Program-made: the position numbers and the translations under genes
Assembly (NCBI RefSeq): GCF_014466955.1
Contig: NZ_AP023396.1
Span: 5,704,001-5,768,000 of the forward strand
DNA from: Nocardia wallacei
GTDB taxonomy: Bacteria; Actinomycetota; Actinomycetes; Mycobacteriales; Mycobacteriaceae
Length of the DNA stretch: 64,000 bases
Direction: 5' to 3'
Part shown: positions 19,655 to 28,004 of the stretch, one piece after another
Layout of the letters: each line of letters begins with the position of its first letter
Position numbering within the stretch: the stretch's first letter is position 1
Notes under the pieces: model-generated
Database searches by the model: none
Seen by the model: the letters and a program-made list of their open reading frames with translations, nothing else
What the model was told of the DNA's origin: nothing

Positions 19655-20926
19655 TTACATGACGGGCAGCGGCGGCGACGGCGAGAAGGTGACCGGCAGA
19701 TCCACCAGGGCGCGGTGGAACGGCCCGGGCCGCCACACCAAATCCCTTTCGGCCCTTGCCATTTGCATGTCCGGAATGGCGTCGAAGAGCTGATCGATGC
19801 CGGGTTGCACGGTCAGCCGCGCTACGTCCTGCGCCGGGCAGCGGTGCGGCCCGGCGCTCCACGCCAGGTGCGAGCGATTGCCGATGCTGCTCTCACCCAA
19901 CTCCGTGCCGCGGATCTCCGGATCGTTGTTGCAGGCGGCCAGGCTGATCACCACCGGCTTGTGCGCGGGCAGCCACACCCCGTCGACCATGATCGGCTGG
20001 CGCGGGTAGGTGGTGCAGAAGTTCGCCATCGGCGGGTCGTTGAACAGCACCTCGTCGATCGCGTCCACGGTCGACAGGTTCCGGCCGAGCACGTTCTGGC
20101 TCTGGAACCGGTCGTCGGTCATCATCAGCCGCAGCGCGTTGGTGATCAGGTTGCGCTGCGCCTCGAATCCCGCGCCGTAGAAACTCATCAGCTGCGCGAA
20201 GACCTCGTCGTCGTTGAGTTCGTACTGCGGGTCGGCCAGCACCGAGGTGACGTCGTTGCCGCCGTACTCGCGCTTGAGCTGGATGAGTTCCATGAGCGCC
20301 ATCTTCAGCGTCTGCATGCCCTCGGGACGGCCCTCGAACCGCTCGGCCATGCCCTGGGCCACCCGCGTCCCGATGTCGGGCGGGCAGCCGACCATATCGT
20401 TGATCACATCGAGCACGAGCGGAAAGGCGTACTGCGTCACCAGATCCGCGTAGCCGTTGCCGCAGAAGTTGTTGATCAGCGGCCGGGCCAGCCGCTCGAC
20501 CGTGGCGGGCACGGCGTGCAGGTTGATGTTGTTGATGGCGGCGACCGAGGGCCGCCGGTACCGTTCGTGCGCGGCGCCGCTGTTGTACCGCGCGGCGGGC
20601 AGGTAGGCCATCATCGGGCGGACCGGCGAATCCGCGGGGATGGTGTCCTGCCAGGTGCGGGGGTCGGTGGGAAAGTGCTCCGGATCGTTGAGAATCCGTA
20701 CGGCGGTGGCGTATCCGATCACCAGGGTGGCCGGCACGCCGGGCGCGAGCATGACCGGGACCAGGGAGCCATAGCGTTCCCGCCAGTTGCGGTAGGCGCC
20801 GTGCGGGTCGTCGACGAACTCCTGGGTGTACATGGGTACCCCGTCGTCGATGTCACCGGAGGCCGCGTGCTGGACGGGGCACATTCCGGTCGCGGTGGTG
20901 TAGGAGGGGGGCTGTGGTGTGGTCAA
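19655..20926 (-). CDS. Non-canonical cytochrome P450 lacking ExxR, paralogue
   Basis: 423 aa. I placed the start at the TTG 20926 because GGAG lies 8 nt before it; a TTG at 20944 is the alternative. It is closely similar to the convergent P450 at 18345, sharing VMLAPGVPATLVIGY and HLAWSAGPH. The heme ligand is Cys363 in WSAGPHRCPAQ. The K-helix is DEVLF (Arg missing), and the I-helix is AGFEAQ (Thr missing). Two such P450s facing each other suggest an inverted duplication followed by divergence. Confidence 0.88.
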   Translation of the reverse strand: MTTPQPPSYTTATGMCPVQHAASGDIDDGVPMYTQEFVDDPHGAYRNWRERYGSLVPVMLAPGVPATLVIGYATAVRILNDPEHFPTDPRTWQDTIPADSPVRPMMAYLPAARYNSGAAHERYRRPSVAAINNINLHAVPATVERLARPLINNFCGNGYADLVTQYAFPLVLDVINDMVGCPPDIGTRVAQGMAERFEGRPEGMQTLKMALMELIQLKREYGGNDVTSVLADPQYELNDDEVFAQLMSFYGAGFEAQRNLITNALRLMMTDDRFQSQNVLGRNLSTVDAIDEVLFNDPPMANFCTTYPRQPIMVDGVWLPAHKPVVISLAACNNDPEIRGTELGESSIGNRSHLAWSAGPHRCPAQDVARLTVQPGIDQLFDAIPDMQMARAERDLVWRPGPFHRALVDLPVTFSPSPPLPVM

Positions 20927-21231
20927 AGACGTGACTCCAGACAAGCGAACTGAGGTAAGCGATCAGTGAGCGCGGGCACGTAAAACACGTAATACCGGCC
21001 GCGTGCCGCGAGCGAATACCGCGGCGCGCCGGGTCGCTGAGGGGTCGAAACTGCAGCCTCCATGACCCGTCGACCGGAAACCTGGCGACTCGCCCACGGG
21101 TAGCAACATAGCAACGATCGCGATCGCGTGCGGCGGCATCATCCCAGAGCTGGCCCGAACTCACCATCGACGCGCGGATGTAGCTGCGCGCCGACCCGGC
21201 ACGCCGCGGCCCAGAACCGGCCGTGCCCTGC
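20927..21231 (-). other. Intergenic region upstream of the minus-strand P450
   Basis: About 305 bp without a recognisable gene. It contains a direct repeat CACGTAAAACACGTAA near 20976-20992 and an outer inverted pair GGCACG/CGTGCC around it. This could be an operator for the P450 gene. It lacks the GTTGCCCGAA element found elsewhere in the locus. Confidence 0.35.
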
Positions 21232-22992
21232 TCAGGTTGCTCGCAGCTCGACCAGGGCCGCCATCACGCTGTGCAGAATGTGCGTTTCGCCCCATCCGCC
21301 GAATTCGGTGGCGGCGGACGCGCATTCGAGATGCAGCCCGCCGGGAACCGTACCGACCGCCCGGCAAACGCGGAGGAACTCCGCGATCGCGGCGCCGACC
21401 TCACCGACGCGAGAGCCGCTGTTGCCGTTACGGGTTCGCCCGCGGGCCCGCATCGGGTCGGCCATCCAGCACACCGGTGTCGACCGCGCGGCGGCCGCCT
21501 CGATCAGCCGCGGCAGCCAGTCGCCGATCGGCTCGGCGCCCAGGCGCGCCACGAGGGTGAGCCGCCCCGCCTGTTTGCCGGGATTCAGCTCCAGGCACAG
21601 CCGCTCGACCTCGCGGGGCGTGGTCTCCGGCCCCACCGATACGGCCACCGCGTTGCGGACCCGGGCGGCGAACCTGGTGTGCGCCTGCGTATTTCGAGCC
21701 CGGTCGCCGATCCAGACCAGCTGCGTCGAGCAGTCCCACCAGTCCGGGCCGTGGCGGGTGAGCGCGGCGGCGTACCGCAGCGTCGGCGCCTCGTGCGAGA
21801 TCCGCAGCCGCGTCATCGAGCTGAACAGCTCGCGCGCGGCCGTCGGCGCGGCGGCGGCCAGCGGCAACAGCCCGGCGACCTCGCGGAACACGTCACGGGC
21901 CACCTGATCGGTGGACCGGTCGGCGGCATGGCGCAGCAGATCCGCGCTCGCCGCCACCGGCGCGTGCCGGGTACGCCAGTAATTGACCGCGGCCGCGGCG
22001 TGAAAGTAGGTCTGCAACAACGGATCCGGCGTCTCCGCGGCCGTGCCGAGGCGGCCGGACAGGTGGCTCACCGGCACCACCCGGACTTCCGCGCCGAGCC
22101 CGTGGGCGAGCACCGCGGTGGCGGCGTGGACGAGCGCGCGCCGGGCCGCGAGCGAACGGGTGTCGCAGACCAGGGGCGCGTCGTCGCCGTCACCGAGATG
22201 CAGCACGAAGGCCCGGCCGCGGGTGGCCGCGGCCAGGTCGCCGATCAGCGCCTCGCAGTCGCTCGGGTCGACCAGCGGGGGCAGCGCCCGCAGCCGCTCG
22301 ACGCTGCCCGGCGGCGCCTCGTCCTGCGGGACCGCCGATTCCCACAGCGCCGTCGCCGGGTCGGCCGCGTCCGGCTCGGGGGTATCGGGCTCGTCGGACC
22401 AGGGCAGGTCGCCGTCGGCGGCGATCTCGGCGCAGTCCGGCGGAATCACGTCCGGGTTGAAGGACTCCCGGATGTAGCACAGCGGCCGATCACCGAGCAC
22501 TATGACGTAGGCCTTGGCGGCGCACAGGCGGCCGTCCGGCCACCGTGCCACGCCCGCGCGCAACACCTGCCGCCGCTGGGACACCCCGCGCGACACCAGG
22601 GTGTACCCGATCGGCATCTGCACGTCGTCCACCCCGCATGCGGCGGCCGGGCCGCTGACGGTGACGACGTGGTTGACCGACACGGTCACCAGGTCGGGGT
22701 CGATCAGGCACGAGCGGCGGACGATGACCCGGTCGGCGCCCGACACCTGCAGGGCATCGGTGACCGCGGCCGGAATCCGCGCGGCCGCGACGTCGTCCTG
22801 CCGCAGCACCCGCACCTGGAGTTCGGTACGCAGGATCGCCTCCAGCACCGGCATCGTGAAGCCGTCACTGGCCAGCAGCATCCTGGTGAGCGGATGCGCG
22901 AATTGCGCGATTTCGTCTCTGGGGGACCGCGCCCCCGAATCGCCGGGCGACTGGTCGCCTGGCGATTCGGGGACGGAGTGAACGATGGTCAC
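21232..22992 (-). CDS. Chorismate lyase-like domain fused to a degenerate class II DAHP synthase domain
   Basis: 586 aa from a GTG. Residues 30-182 match the DUF98/Rv2949c chorismate pyruvate-lyase family, with the conserved acid E176 in YIRESF; this would release 4-hydroxybenzoate from chorismate. Residues 235-585 match class II DAHP synthase, for example VWIGDRAR, GRLTLVARLG, ADPM and PGGLHLE. Compared with the mycobacterial enzyme, the metal Cys is Gly269, the metal His is Arg515, the Asp ligand region is deleted and the PEP Lys is Ser452. Only E556 of the metal set remains. The second domain is therefore probably non-catalytic. The gene is 24 nt after the halogenase. Confidence 0.85.
   Translation of the reverse strand: MTIVHSVPESPGDQSPGDSGARSPRDEIAQFAHPLTRMLLASDGFTMPVLEAILRTELQVRVLRQDDVAAARIPAAVTDALQVSGADRVIVRRSCLIDPDLVTVSVNHVVTVSGPAAACGVDDVQMPIGYTLVSRGVSQRRQVLRAGVARWPDGRLCAAKAYVIVLGDRPLCYIRESFNPDVIPPDCAEIAADGDLPWSDEPDTPEPDAADPATALWESAVPQDEAPPGSVERLRALPPLVDPSDCEALIGDLAAATRGRAFVLHLGDGDDAPLVCDTRSLAARRALVHAATAVLAHGLGAEVRVVPVSHLSGRLGTAAETPDPLLQTYFHAAAAVNYWRTRHAPVAASADLLRHAADRSTDQVARDVFREVAGLLPLAAAAPTAARELFSSMTRLRISHEAPTLRYAAALTRHGPDWWDCSTQLVWIGDRARNTQAHTRFAARVRNAVAVSVGPETTPREVERLCLELNPGKQAGRLTLVARLGAEPIGDWLPRLIEAAAARSTPVCWMADPMRARGRTRNGNSGSRVGEVGAAIAEFLRVCRAVGTVPGGLHLECASAATEFGGWGETHILHSVMAALVELRAT
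22933..22972 (-). repeat. 40-bp palindrome at the start of the fusion gene
   Basis: Twenty-nt arms centred at 22952/22953, with one G-T mismatch pair. It falls 20 nt inside the fusion gene, encoding a low-complexity stretch (residues 8-19, with SPGD repeated) before the first conserved residue. It can form a strong hairpin between the halogenase and the fusion domain. It may tune the second cistron, or the true start may lie beyond it. Confidence 0.6.
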
Positions 22993-23016
22993 GACAACAT
23001 CCGTGTCCGAGGACCG

Positions 23017-24498
23017 CTACACGGCCTCGGCGTCGCGCTTCGGCGGGATGAACGGCCGGACCACGCCCTCCATTTCCGCGGCCGTGCGCGGCCGGTTGGT
23101 GAGGCCGAGCACGGGCGCGGTGGTGATGCGCACGTCACCCATCACCGTGTCCGCACCCAGCGGGTCGCGCCAGATGTTCCATACCGGGGACATGTCCAGA
23201 TGCCCCATGTACTTGATGTTCACGCCGTCCTCGTCGAGGTGCTCGGCCTCGGCGACGATGGTGTCGGTCTCGATGCGCCGCTGTTCGCCCGCCGACTCGC
23301 TCACGTCGGTCAGCCCGGCCATGATCCGGGTGAACGATTCCTCCGGTGTGTCACCGGCTTTCACGTCGGTCAGCGTGCTGGCGTGCGAGAAGTACTCGTT
23401 GGCCCCGATGTACTGCTCGTACATGCGCGACACCAGCACCAGGAAGCGCTCGTAGGCACGGCGATAGGTGTAGTCGAAGAACGCCAGTGCCTCCGCCTCG
23501 GGCATCTCCCCGCGCAGCGCGGTGGCGATGGATGCCGCGGCGCACAGCCCGCCGTACGTCGCCAGGTGCACGCCGGTGGACAGCAGCGGGTCCAGGAAGC
23601 ACGCCGAGTCGCCGACGATGGCGTAGCCGGGACCGCAGAACCGGTCGGACACATAGGAGTAGTCCTGCTCCGCCCGTACCTCGGTGACCTGGCGGGCGCC
23701 CTCGAGCATCACCGCCAGCTTCGGGTTCTTGCGGATGGAGTCGTGATAGAACGCCTCCCGCGAGCCGAGTTCGCGCACCCGCGCCCCGGCGACCGTGGTG
23801 GGAACCACGTAGCCGACGCTGTAGCGGCCGTCCGCCAGCGGGATGTGCCAGAACCAGCCGCCCTCGTCGGTCGAGACCACGTTGATCGCGCCCTCGGGAC
23901 TGTCGGGGTGCAGGTGCGCGCCCTCCCAGTAGGACCAGACCGCGATGTTGCGAAAAGCCTTGTGCTGCTTGCGCATATCGAAGTACCGACGAGACAGCAG
24001 CCCGGCCCGGCCGGATGCGTCGACGAGGAAGTCGAAGGTGGTGGTGCGGACCTGATCGTCACCGGCGAGGGTCCATTCGACCGCGGTCGGGCGGTCGTCG
24101 TCGAACACCACGTTCTGCACCGTGGCCTGCTCGATCACCTCGGCGCCCTGCTTGGCGGCGTTGCGGAGCAGGATGTTGTCGAATTCCGCGCGGTCGACCT
24201 GCCAGGACCATGCCTCGGCGTCGACGAGCTTGGACCAGTCCAGCAGCCAGGTGTCGTCCTTCCACTGGAAATATCCACCGCGCTTCACCTGGAACCCGTG
24301 GGCGGCAACCTCGTCGTACGCACCGGAAAGGCGCAGCGTCGACAGGCACGACGCCAGCAGCGATTCCCCGATGTGGTACCTCGGAAATTGGTCCTTTTCC
24401 AGGAGTGTTACTCGAATGCCCGAGCGTGCGAGCAGGGCTGCCGTGGTCGACCCGGCGGGGCCTCCACCTACTACTAGGACGTGCGGATTGTTCCCCAT
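23017..24498 (-). CDS. FADH2-dependent halogenase
   Basis: 493 aa from the ATG 24496-24498, with GGGAG 6 nt upstream. FAD site GGGPAGS (residues 11-17), then FPRYHIGES (38-46). The halogenase signature WxWxIP is WFWHIP (215-220). The later segment GDSACFLDPLLSTGVHLA is typical of the CndH/CmlS/PltA branch rather than free-tryptophan halogenases. It should use FADH2, O2 and chloride or bromide to halogenate an electron-rich aromatic ring. The needed flavin reductase is not in the window. With the next gene it forms a two-gene operon. Confidence 0.9.
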   Translation of the reverse strand: MGNNPHVLVVGGGPAGSTTAALLARSGIRVTLLEKDQFPRYHIGESLLASCLSTLRLSGAYDEVAAHGFQVKRGGYFQWKDDTWLLDWSKLVDAEAWSWQVDRAEFDNILLRNAAKQGAEVIEQATVQNVVFDDDRPTAVEWTLAGDDQVRTTTFDFLVDASGRAGLLSRRYFDMRKQHKAFRNIAVWSYWEGAHLHPDSPEGAINVVSTDEGGWFWHIPLADGRYSVGYVVPTTVAGARVRELGSREAFYHDSIRKNPKLAVMLEGARQVTEVRAEQDYSYVSDRFCGPGYAIVGDSACFLDPLLSTGVHLATYGGLCAAASIATALRGEMPEAEALAFFDYTYRRAYERFLVLVSRMYEQYIGANEYFSHASTLTDVKAGDTPEESFTRIMAGLTDVSESAGEQRRIETDTIVAEAEHLDEDGVNIKYMGHLDMSPVWNIWRDPLGADTVMGDVRITTAPVLGLTNRPRTAAEMEGVVRPFIPPKRDAEAV

Positions 24499-24628
24499 AG
24501 CAAACTCCCTGGAAACTGCCGACAACAAGAACGCGCGCGTCTACACCGGCGACCGGACCCACTCCGGGCTCCAGGCTGGCCAGCAACCCGAACCAAGCAT
24601 TGCCGCTGGATAACTAGAAGACGTAGCG

Positions 24629-24665
24629 CAATAGTTATTGTAGGAAACGATCATTGAAAGCTCAA
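24629..24665 (-). promoter_or_regulatory. Promoter of the halogenase operon with overlapping palindrome
   Basis: On the minus strand TTGAGC (24660-24665) and TACAAT (24637-24642) are separated by exactly 17 nt, a good sigma-70-type promoter 140 nt upstream of the halogenase start. A 12-bp perfect palindrome, CAATAGTTATTG (24629-24640), overlaps the -10 box and the expected start of transcription. A repressor could sit there. The patch is clearly AT-richer than its surroundings. Confidence 0.6.
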
Positions 24666-25070
24666 GTGCAAGAACATTTTTCGGCGGTCGACAGCGCCCC
24701 GCGCGGGGTGCTGAAAGGTAGCGGATATCCACAGAGGGCGCGGCGTGCCGCGCTGTCGCCCACGGCATGTCGGTATCGATGCCGAAGGAATCAGGGAAAC
24801 CCGGAAGTACTACCGAGCCGAACGCTTCGCCGGGAACGTCACCGGAGGGACGGAAGGCCTGGCCGGAAGCGGCAACGAACATCTCGTCTCGTCATCACCC
24901 GCTCTTCCTCGTAAACATCGGTTTGGCGGCCTCGATCCAGGGTACGGCCATCGACGTCCGCACGGGGGCGTTGCGGGCAAATCGGTCGAAAGTCTGTGTT
25001 CGCACTATTGCGAATGCGCAGCACAGGCTCCGCCCCAGGGCGATTCGTCGATACGGCGGTGTTCGGCTGT
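24666..25070. other. Intergenic region between halogenase promoter and MetE-like gene
   Basis: About 400 bp between the end of the MetE-like gene and the halogenase promoter. I see no open frame with family features and no tRNA. Short frames here have poor composition and no ribosome-binding sites. Confidence 0.5.
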
Positions 25071-26198
25071 CTACCCGCGTGGACCGGCGGCGAGGGCGAC
25101 CGTCGTCGCGGCGGCCTGTTCCGCCTCCGCCACCGAGCATCGGCCCAGGCCACAGGCGGTCGCTATGCCGTAGGCCGGGCGGCCCGCCGCCGCCTCGAAC
25201 AGGTCACGGGCGCGGGCACTCTCGTCGCCCGGGTCCGAGGAGGCCACCCCGGCGATCACCCGCCAGCCCGGATCGAGTTCGCGCAGCGGCGCGTAGAAAC
25301 CCGGGTCCAGCGGCGCCGGCTCGGCGCCGAACGCGCACGGCACGTGCACCGGCGGCAGCGGGACCCCCGCCTTGTGCAGTCGTCGCGCGGTGTGATTGAG
25401 CAGCGTGACCGCCGGGGCGAGATCGCGCGGCGACAGCAGGCTCTTGTGCTGATAGTCGCCGTAGCACAGGTGCACGACCCGGTCCGCGCCGATCGCTTCC
25501 ATGCGCCCGAGGAACCCGGCGAGCTGCCCGGCGACGAGTGGCGCCACCGCCCACTGGGAGCGCAGCTGCTGGGCTTTGACCATGCTGAGCAACGCGAGCG
25601 GCGACTCCACCTGCCAGACGACGCTGTCGCCGTAGCGCTGCTGGACCTCGGTCATCTCCCGCAGCACCGCCTCGGTGAACACCGGCAGATTGCGCAGCGC
25701 GGCGATGACGACTCCGCTGTGCCGCAGCGCCCTTCCGACCGGCAACCCGGCCGAAACCGCCGCCCCGGCGAAGACGAACATCGCCAGATCCAGCGGATTC
25801 GGCTGACTAATCTGCACTTTTACTCCAGCCAGCGCCGGTCGCTCGCTCCGCAGCGTCTGCCAGGCCGCGACGACGTCGCCGATGCGCTCGACGCGGTCCA
25901 TGGCCACGTGCTCGGGCTGCAGCTTACGGCCCTGTCGCACACCGTAGCTGGGGAAAGCGCTGTAATCGGCGTAGTCACCGGCTGCGACGATCTCGAAGAC
26001 ATCATGCTTTTCACGGGTCCGTAGGTACTCGATGATCCAGTCGGGGTCCAGATCACACGGCACGCCCGTCACCGGGTTGCCCGCGGCGTGGTCGGCGAAC
26101 CACTGCAGTACGGCCCTGTTTCCCGTCATCAATTCTCTCGGAAGAGACCCGACAAAGTGTGCGTACCTGGCCTGATGCGGCTCTGCTGTGCTGTTCAT
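25071..26198 (-). CDS. MetE/UROD superfamily zinc enzyme (methionine synthase II-like)
   Basis: 375 aa from the ATG 26196-26198. The N-terminal HFVGSLPRE and the C-terminal zinc-site pieces HLC (H243, C245) and ACGLGR (C349) match the C-terminal catalytic barrel of cobalamin-independent methionine synthase and its relatives, such as epoxyalkane:CoM transferase. Those enzymes use zinc-activated thiols as methyl or alkyl acceptors. It lacks the N-terminal half of true MetE (about 750 aa), so it is probably not the housekeeping enzyme. An element shared with the P450 promoters lies upstream, tying it to the halogenase locus. Substrate unknown. Confidence 0.8.
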   Translation of the reverse strand: MNSTAEPHQARYAHFVGSLPRELMTGNRAVLQWFADHAAGNPVTGVPCDLDPDWIIEYLRTREKHDVFEIVAAGDYADYSAFPSYGVRQGRKLQPEHVAMDRVERIGDVVAAWQTLRSERPALAGVKVQISQPNPLDLAMFVFAGAAVSAGLPVGRALRHSGVVIAALRNLPVFTEAVLREMTEVQQRYGDSVVWQVESPLALLSMVKAQQLRSQWAVAPLVAGQLAGFLGRMEAIGADRVVHLCYGDYQHKSLLSPRDLAPAVTLLNHTARRLHKAGVPLPPVHVPCAFGAEPAPLDPGFYAPLRELDPGWRVIAGVASSDPGDESARARDLFEAAAGRPAYGIATACGLGRCSVAEAEQAAATTVALAAGPRG

Positions 26199-26336
26199 GC
26201 GGGCCCTGCCATCCGTTGCTCGAGCCGGGCGCTCGGCCCGGCCACGTCGTTCGTCAGCCTTTCCAGGGTACCCGCGCATACCGCCCCGCTACTCCCGTTC
26301 CTGAGAGACGACCGCATCGCACCAGCTCGGCGCGGT

Positions 26337-26379
26337 TTCGGGCAACCTCCCAATAGCATTAGCGGGCAACGGTTTTCAC
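26337..26379 (-). promoter_or_regulatory. Cluster element 3 upstream of the MetE-like gene
   Basis: On the gene's strand the sequence contains GTTGCCCG twice in direct orientation (complement of 26363-26370 and 26339-26346). The second copy reads GTTGCCCGAA exactly as in elements 1 and 2. It is preceded by AAAACC, similar to the CAAAC flank of the other two. It ends about 140 nt before the start codon, the same range as the others. The direct rather than inverted arrangement is a difference. Confidence 0.5.
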
Positions 26380-26517
26380 GACCAACCGCGAACCGGGCGC
26401 GAACATCGGCCGAACGCGCCGGGTCCGGCTCCGGCTCCCGGCAACCGCATCGACGGCCCCCGAACGCCATCCGGCGGCACCGGAATCGCCACGGTGCCGC
26501 CGGAGTGAGCCGGAGCG

Positions 26518-27864
26518 CTACCCCGCCGCCAGCGGGGTGAGGCAGCTCGCCGGCGGATCGACGAAGATGCACAGCGACGGCGCGTGCGAGGGCCGGTACC
26601 CGGCGGGGACGCCGCCCTCGGCGACGATCCGCGAATAGGCGCCCACGGCGTCGGTGGGGCGGCGGGTGAGCGACGGATCGGTGCGCACGTCGACCGTGTA
26701 GAGGCCGAAACGTGGTGTGTAGCTGCCCCATTCGTAGTTGTCGGTGATGCTCCAGTAGTTGTAGCCGATGACGTTCATCCCGTCGGCCTTGGCGCGCTGC
26801 AGCCAGTACACGGTGTCGCGGAGGTGATCAGCGCGGGTGTAGCCGTCGGCGCGGGGCAGGCCGTTCTCGGTGGGCATGCCGTTCTCCACGACGTAGAGCG
26901 GCTTGCCCGGAAAGCGCTTCGAATAGTGTTGCAGCGCATAGTAGATGCCCTCCGTACGCAACGGCATCTCCCAGATGCGCGGCCCCGGCAGGGTCGGGAT
27001 CGCCGAGCCGCTGGCCCGGGAGATGGCGCCGAGCAGCGACTGCGCCGGATCGAAGCCGAAATAGTAGTCCACGCCCACGAAGTCGAGCCGGGCCGCGACC
27101 CGGTCGGCGAACGCGCCGTTGACCTGGTCCTCGGAACCGGCGACGTAGCCGACGTTGGCGGTCACCTGCGCGCCGGGCTGCACCTGGTGGATGTAGTCGT
27201 AGATGTCGTTGTGGGCCTGGACGATTCGGTCCTGCATGCTGCCCGCGTCGGCGGCGCCGCCGCGGATCTCGTGCTGGATGTAGGCCGCGGGTTCGTTCAC
27301 GGTGACCCACAACGGGTTTCGCGAGGCGTAGCGGTCGACCACCGCGCGCATATTGGCCAGCCAGTCGCCGACCATGCCCGCGCCGCGCCAGCCGCCGCGA
27401 TCCGCCGCCCAGCCGGGGTACACCCAGTGATCGAGGGTGATCATCGGCCGCATACCCGCCGCGACGATATTCGCCACGACGTCGTCGTAGAAGCGGAAGG
27501 CGTTCTCGTCCCAGACGCCGGGCTCGGGCTGCAGTCGCGCCCATTCGACACCCACCCGGAACACCCGCACGCCCATGTCGGCGGCCAGGCGAATGTCCGA
27601 CGCGTACCGCTCGGTGAAGTCGACCGAATCCTGTAGTGGCTCGAAGCCGGGGTTCTTGGCGATGTAGCGCGTCCAATTACTGTCCGGCGCACGGCCTTCG
27701 GACTGGAATCCGGAACTCGCCACACCCCACAGGAAACCCGCGTCGAGTGGTGTCAGGGCGGCCGCCCGCAACGGCGGGGCGGCCAGGGACTGCGTACCGA
27801 GCAGCAGAGTCGACGCGATGACGACGAACGCGGCCAGGACACATCGTTGAAACCGAGATCGCAT
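26518..27864 (-). CDS. Secreted glycoside hydrolase family 1 enzyme
   Basis: 448 aa with an N-terminal signal peptide (hydrophobic core AAFVVIASTLLLG, cleavage near Ala29). The barrel carries the GH1 acid/base TVNEP and the nucleophile in VVENGMP. The opening GFLWGVASSGFQSEG is also typical GH1. It should hydrolyse beta-glucosides or related beta-glycosides outside the cytoplasm. Most bacterial GH1 enzymes are cytoplasmic, so the signal peptide is notable. The 3' end is extended by a short Cys-containing tail. It appears monocistronic. Confidence 0.9.
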   Translation of the reverse strand: MRSRFQRCVLAAFVVIASTLLLGTQSLAAPPLRAAALTPLDAGFLWGVASSGFQSEGRAPDSNWTRYIAKNPGFEPLQDSVDFTERYASDIRLAADMGVRVFRVGVEWARLQPEPGVWDENAFRFYDDVVANIVAAGMRPMITLDHWVYPGWAADRGGWRGAGMVGDWLANMRAVVDRYASRNPLWVTVNEPAAYIQHEIRGGAADAGSMQDRIVQAHNDIYDYIHQVQPGAQVTANVGYVAGSEDQVNGAFADRVAARLDFVGVDYYFGFDPAQSLLGAISRASGSAIPTLPGPRIWEMPLRTEGIYYALQHYSKRFPGKPLYVVENGMPTENGLPRADGYTRADHLRDTVYWLQRAKADGMNVIGYNYWSITDNYEWGSYTPRFGLYTVDVRTDPSLTRRPTDAVGAYSRIVAEGGVPAGYRPSHAPSLCIFVDPPASCLTPLAAG

Positions 27865-28004
27865 CGGCTCAGCGTAACGGCCCGCACCCGGTCGACGCCG
27901 GAGATCGCGGCTAGTCGATACAGCCGCAAAGGTTTCCGCGATTGACCGCCGCCCGACCGGGTAGCCGAGACAACGACACGCCTCAGCGAGGAAAGGAGTC
28001 CCTG

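Noticed and set aside
16831..20926. Conservon (GTPase/roadblock) operon around the CYP157-like genes
   Set aside because: No sensor kinase, roadblock, DUF742 or GTPase gene is present on either side.
21223..24477. A 1084-codon plus-strand open frame opposite the halogenase and fusion genes
   Set aside because: It is a high-GC shadow: composition is Arg/Gly/His-rich with no motifs, and both minus-strand genes have full family signatures.
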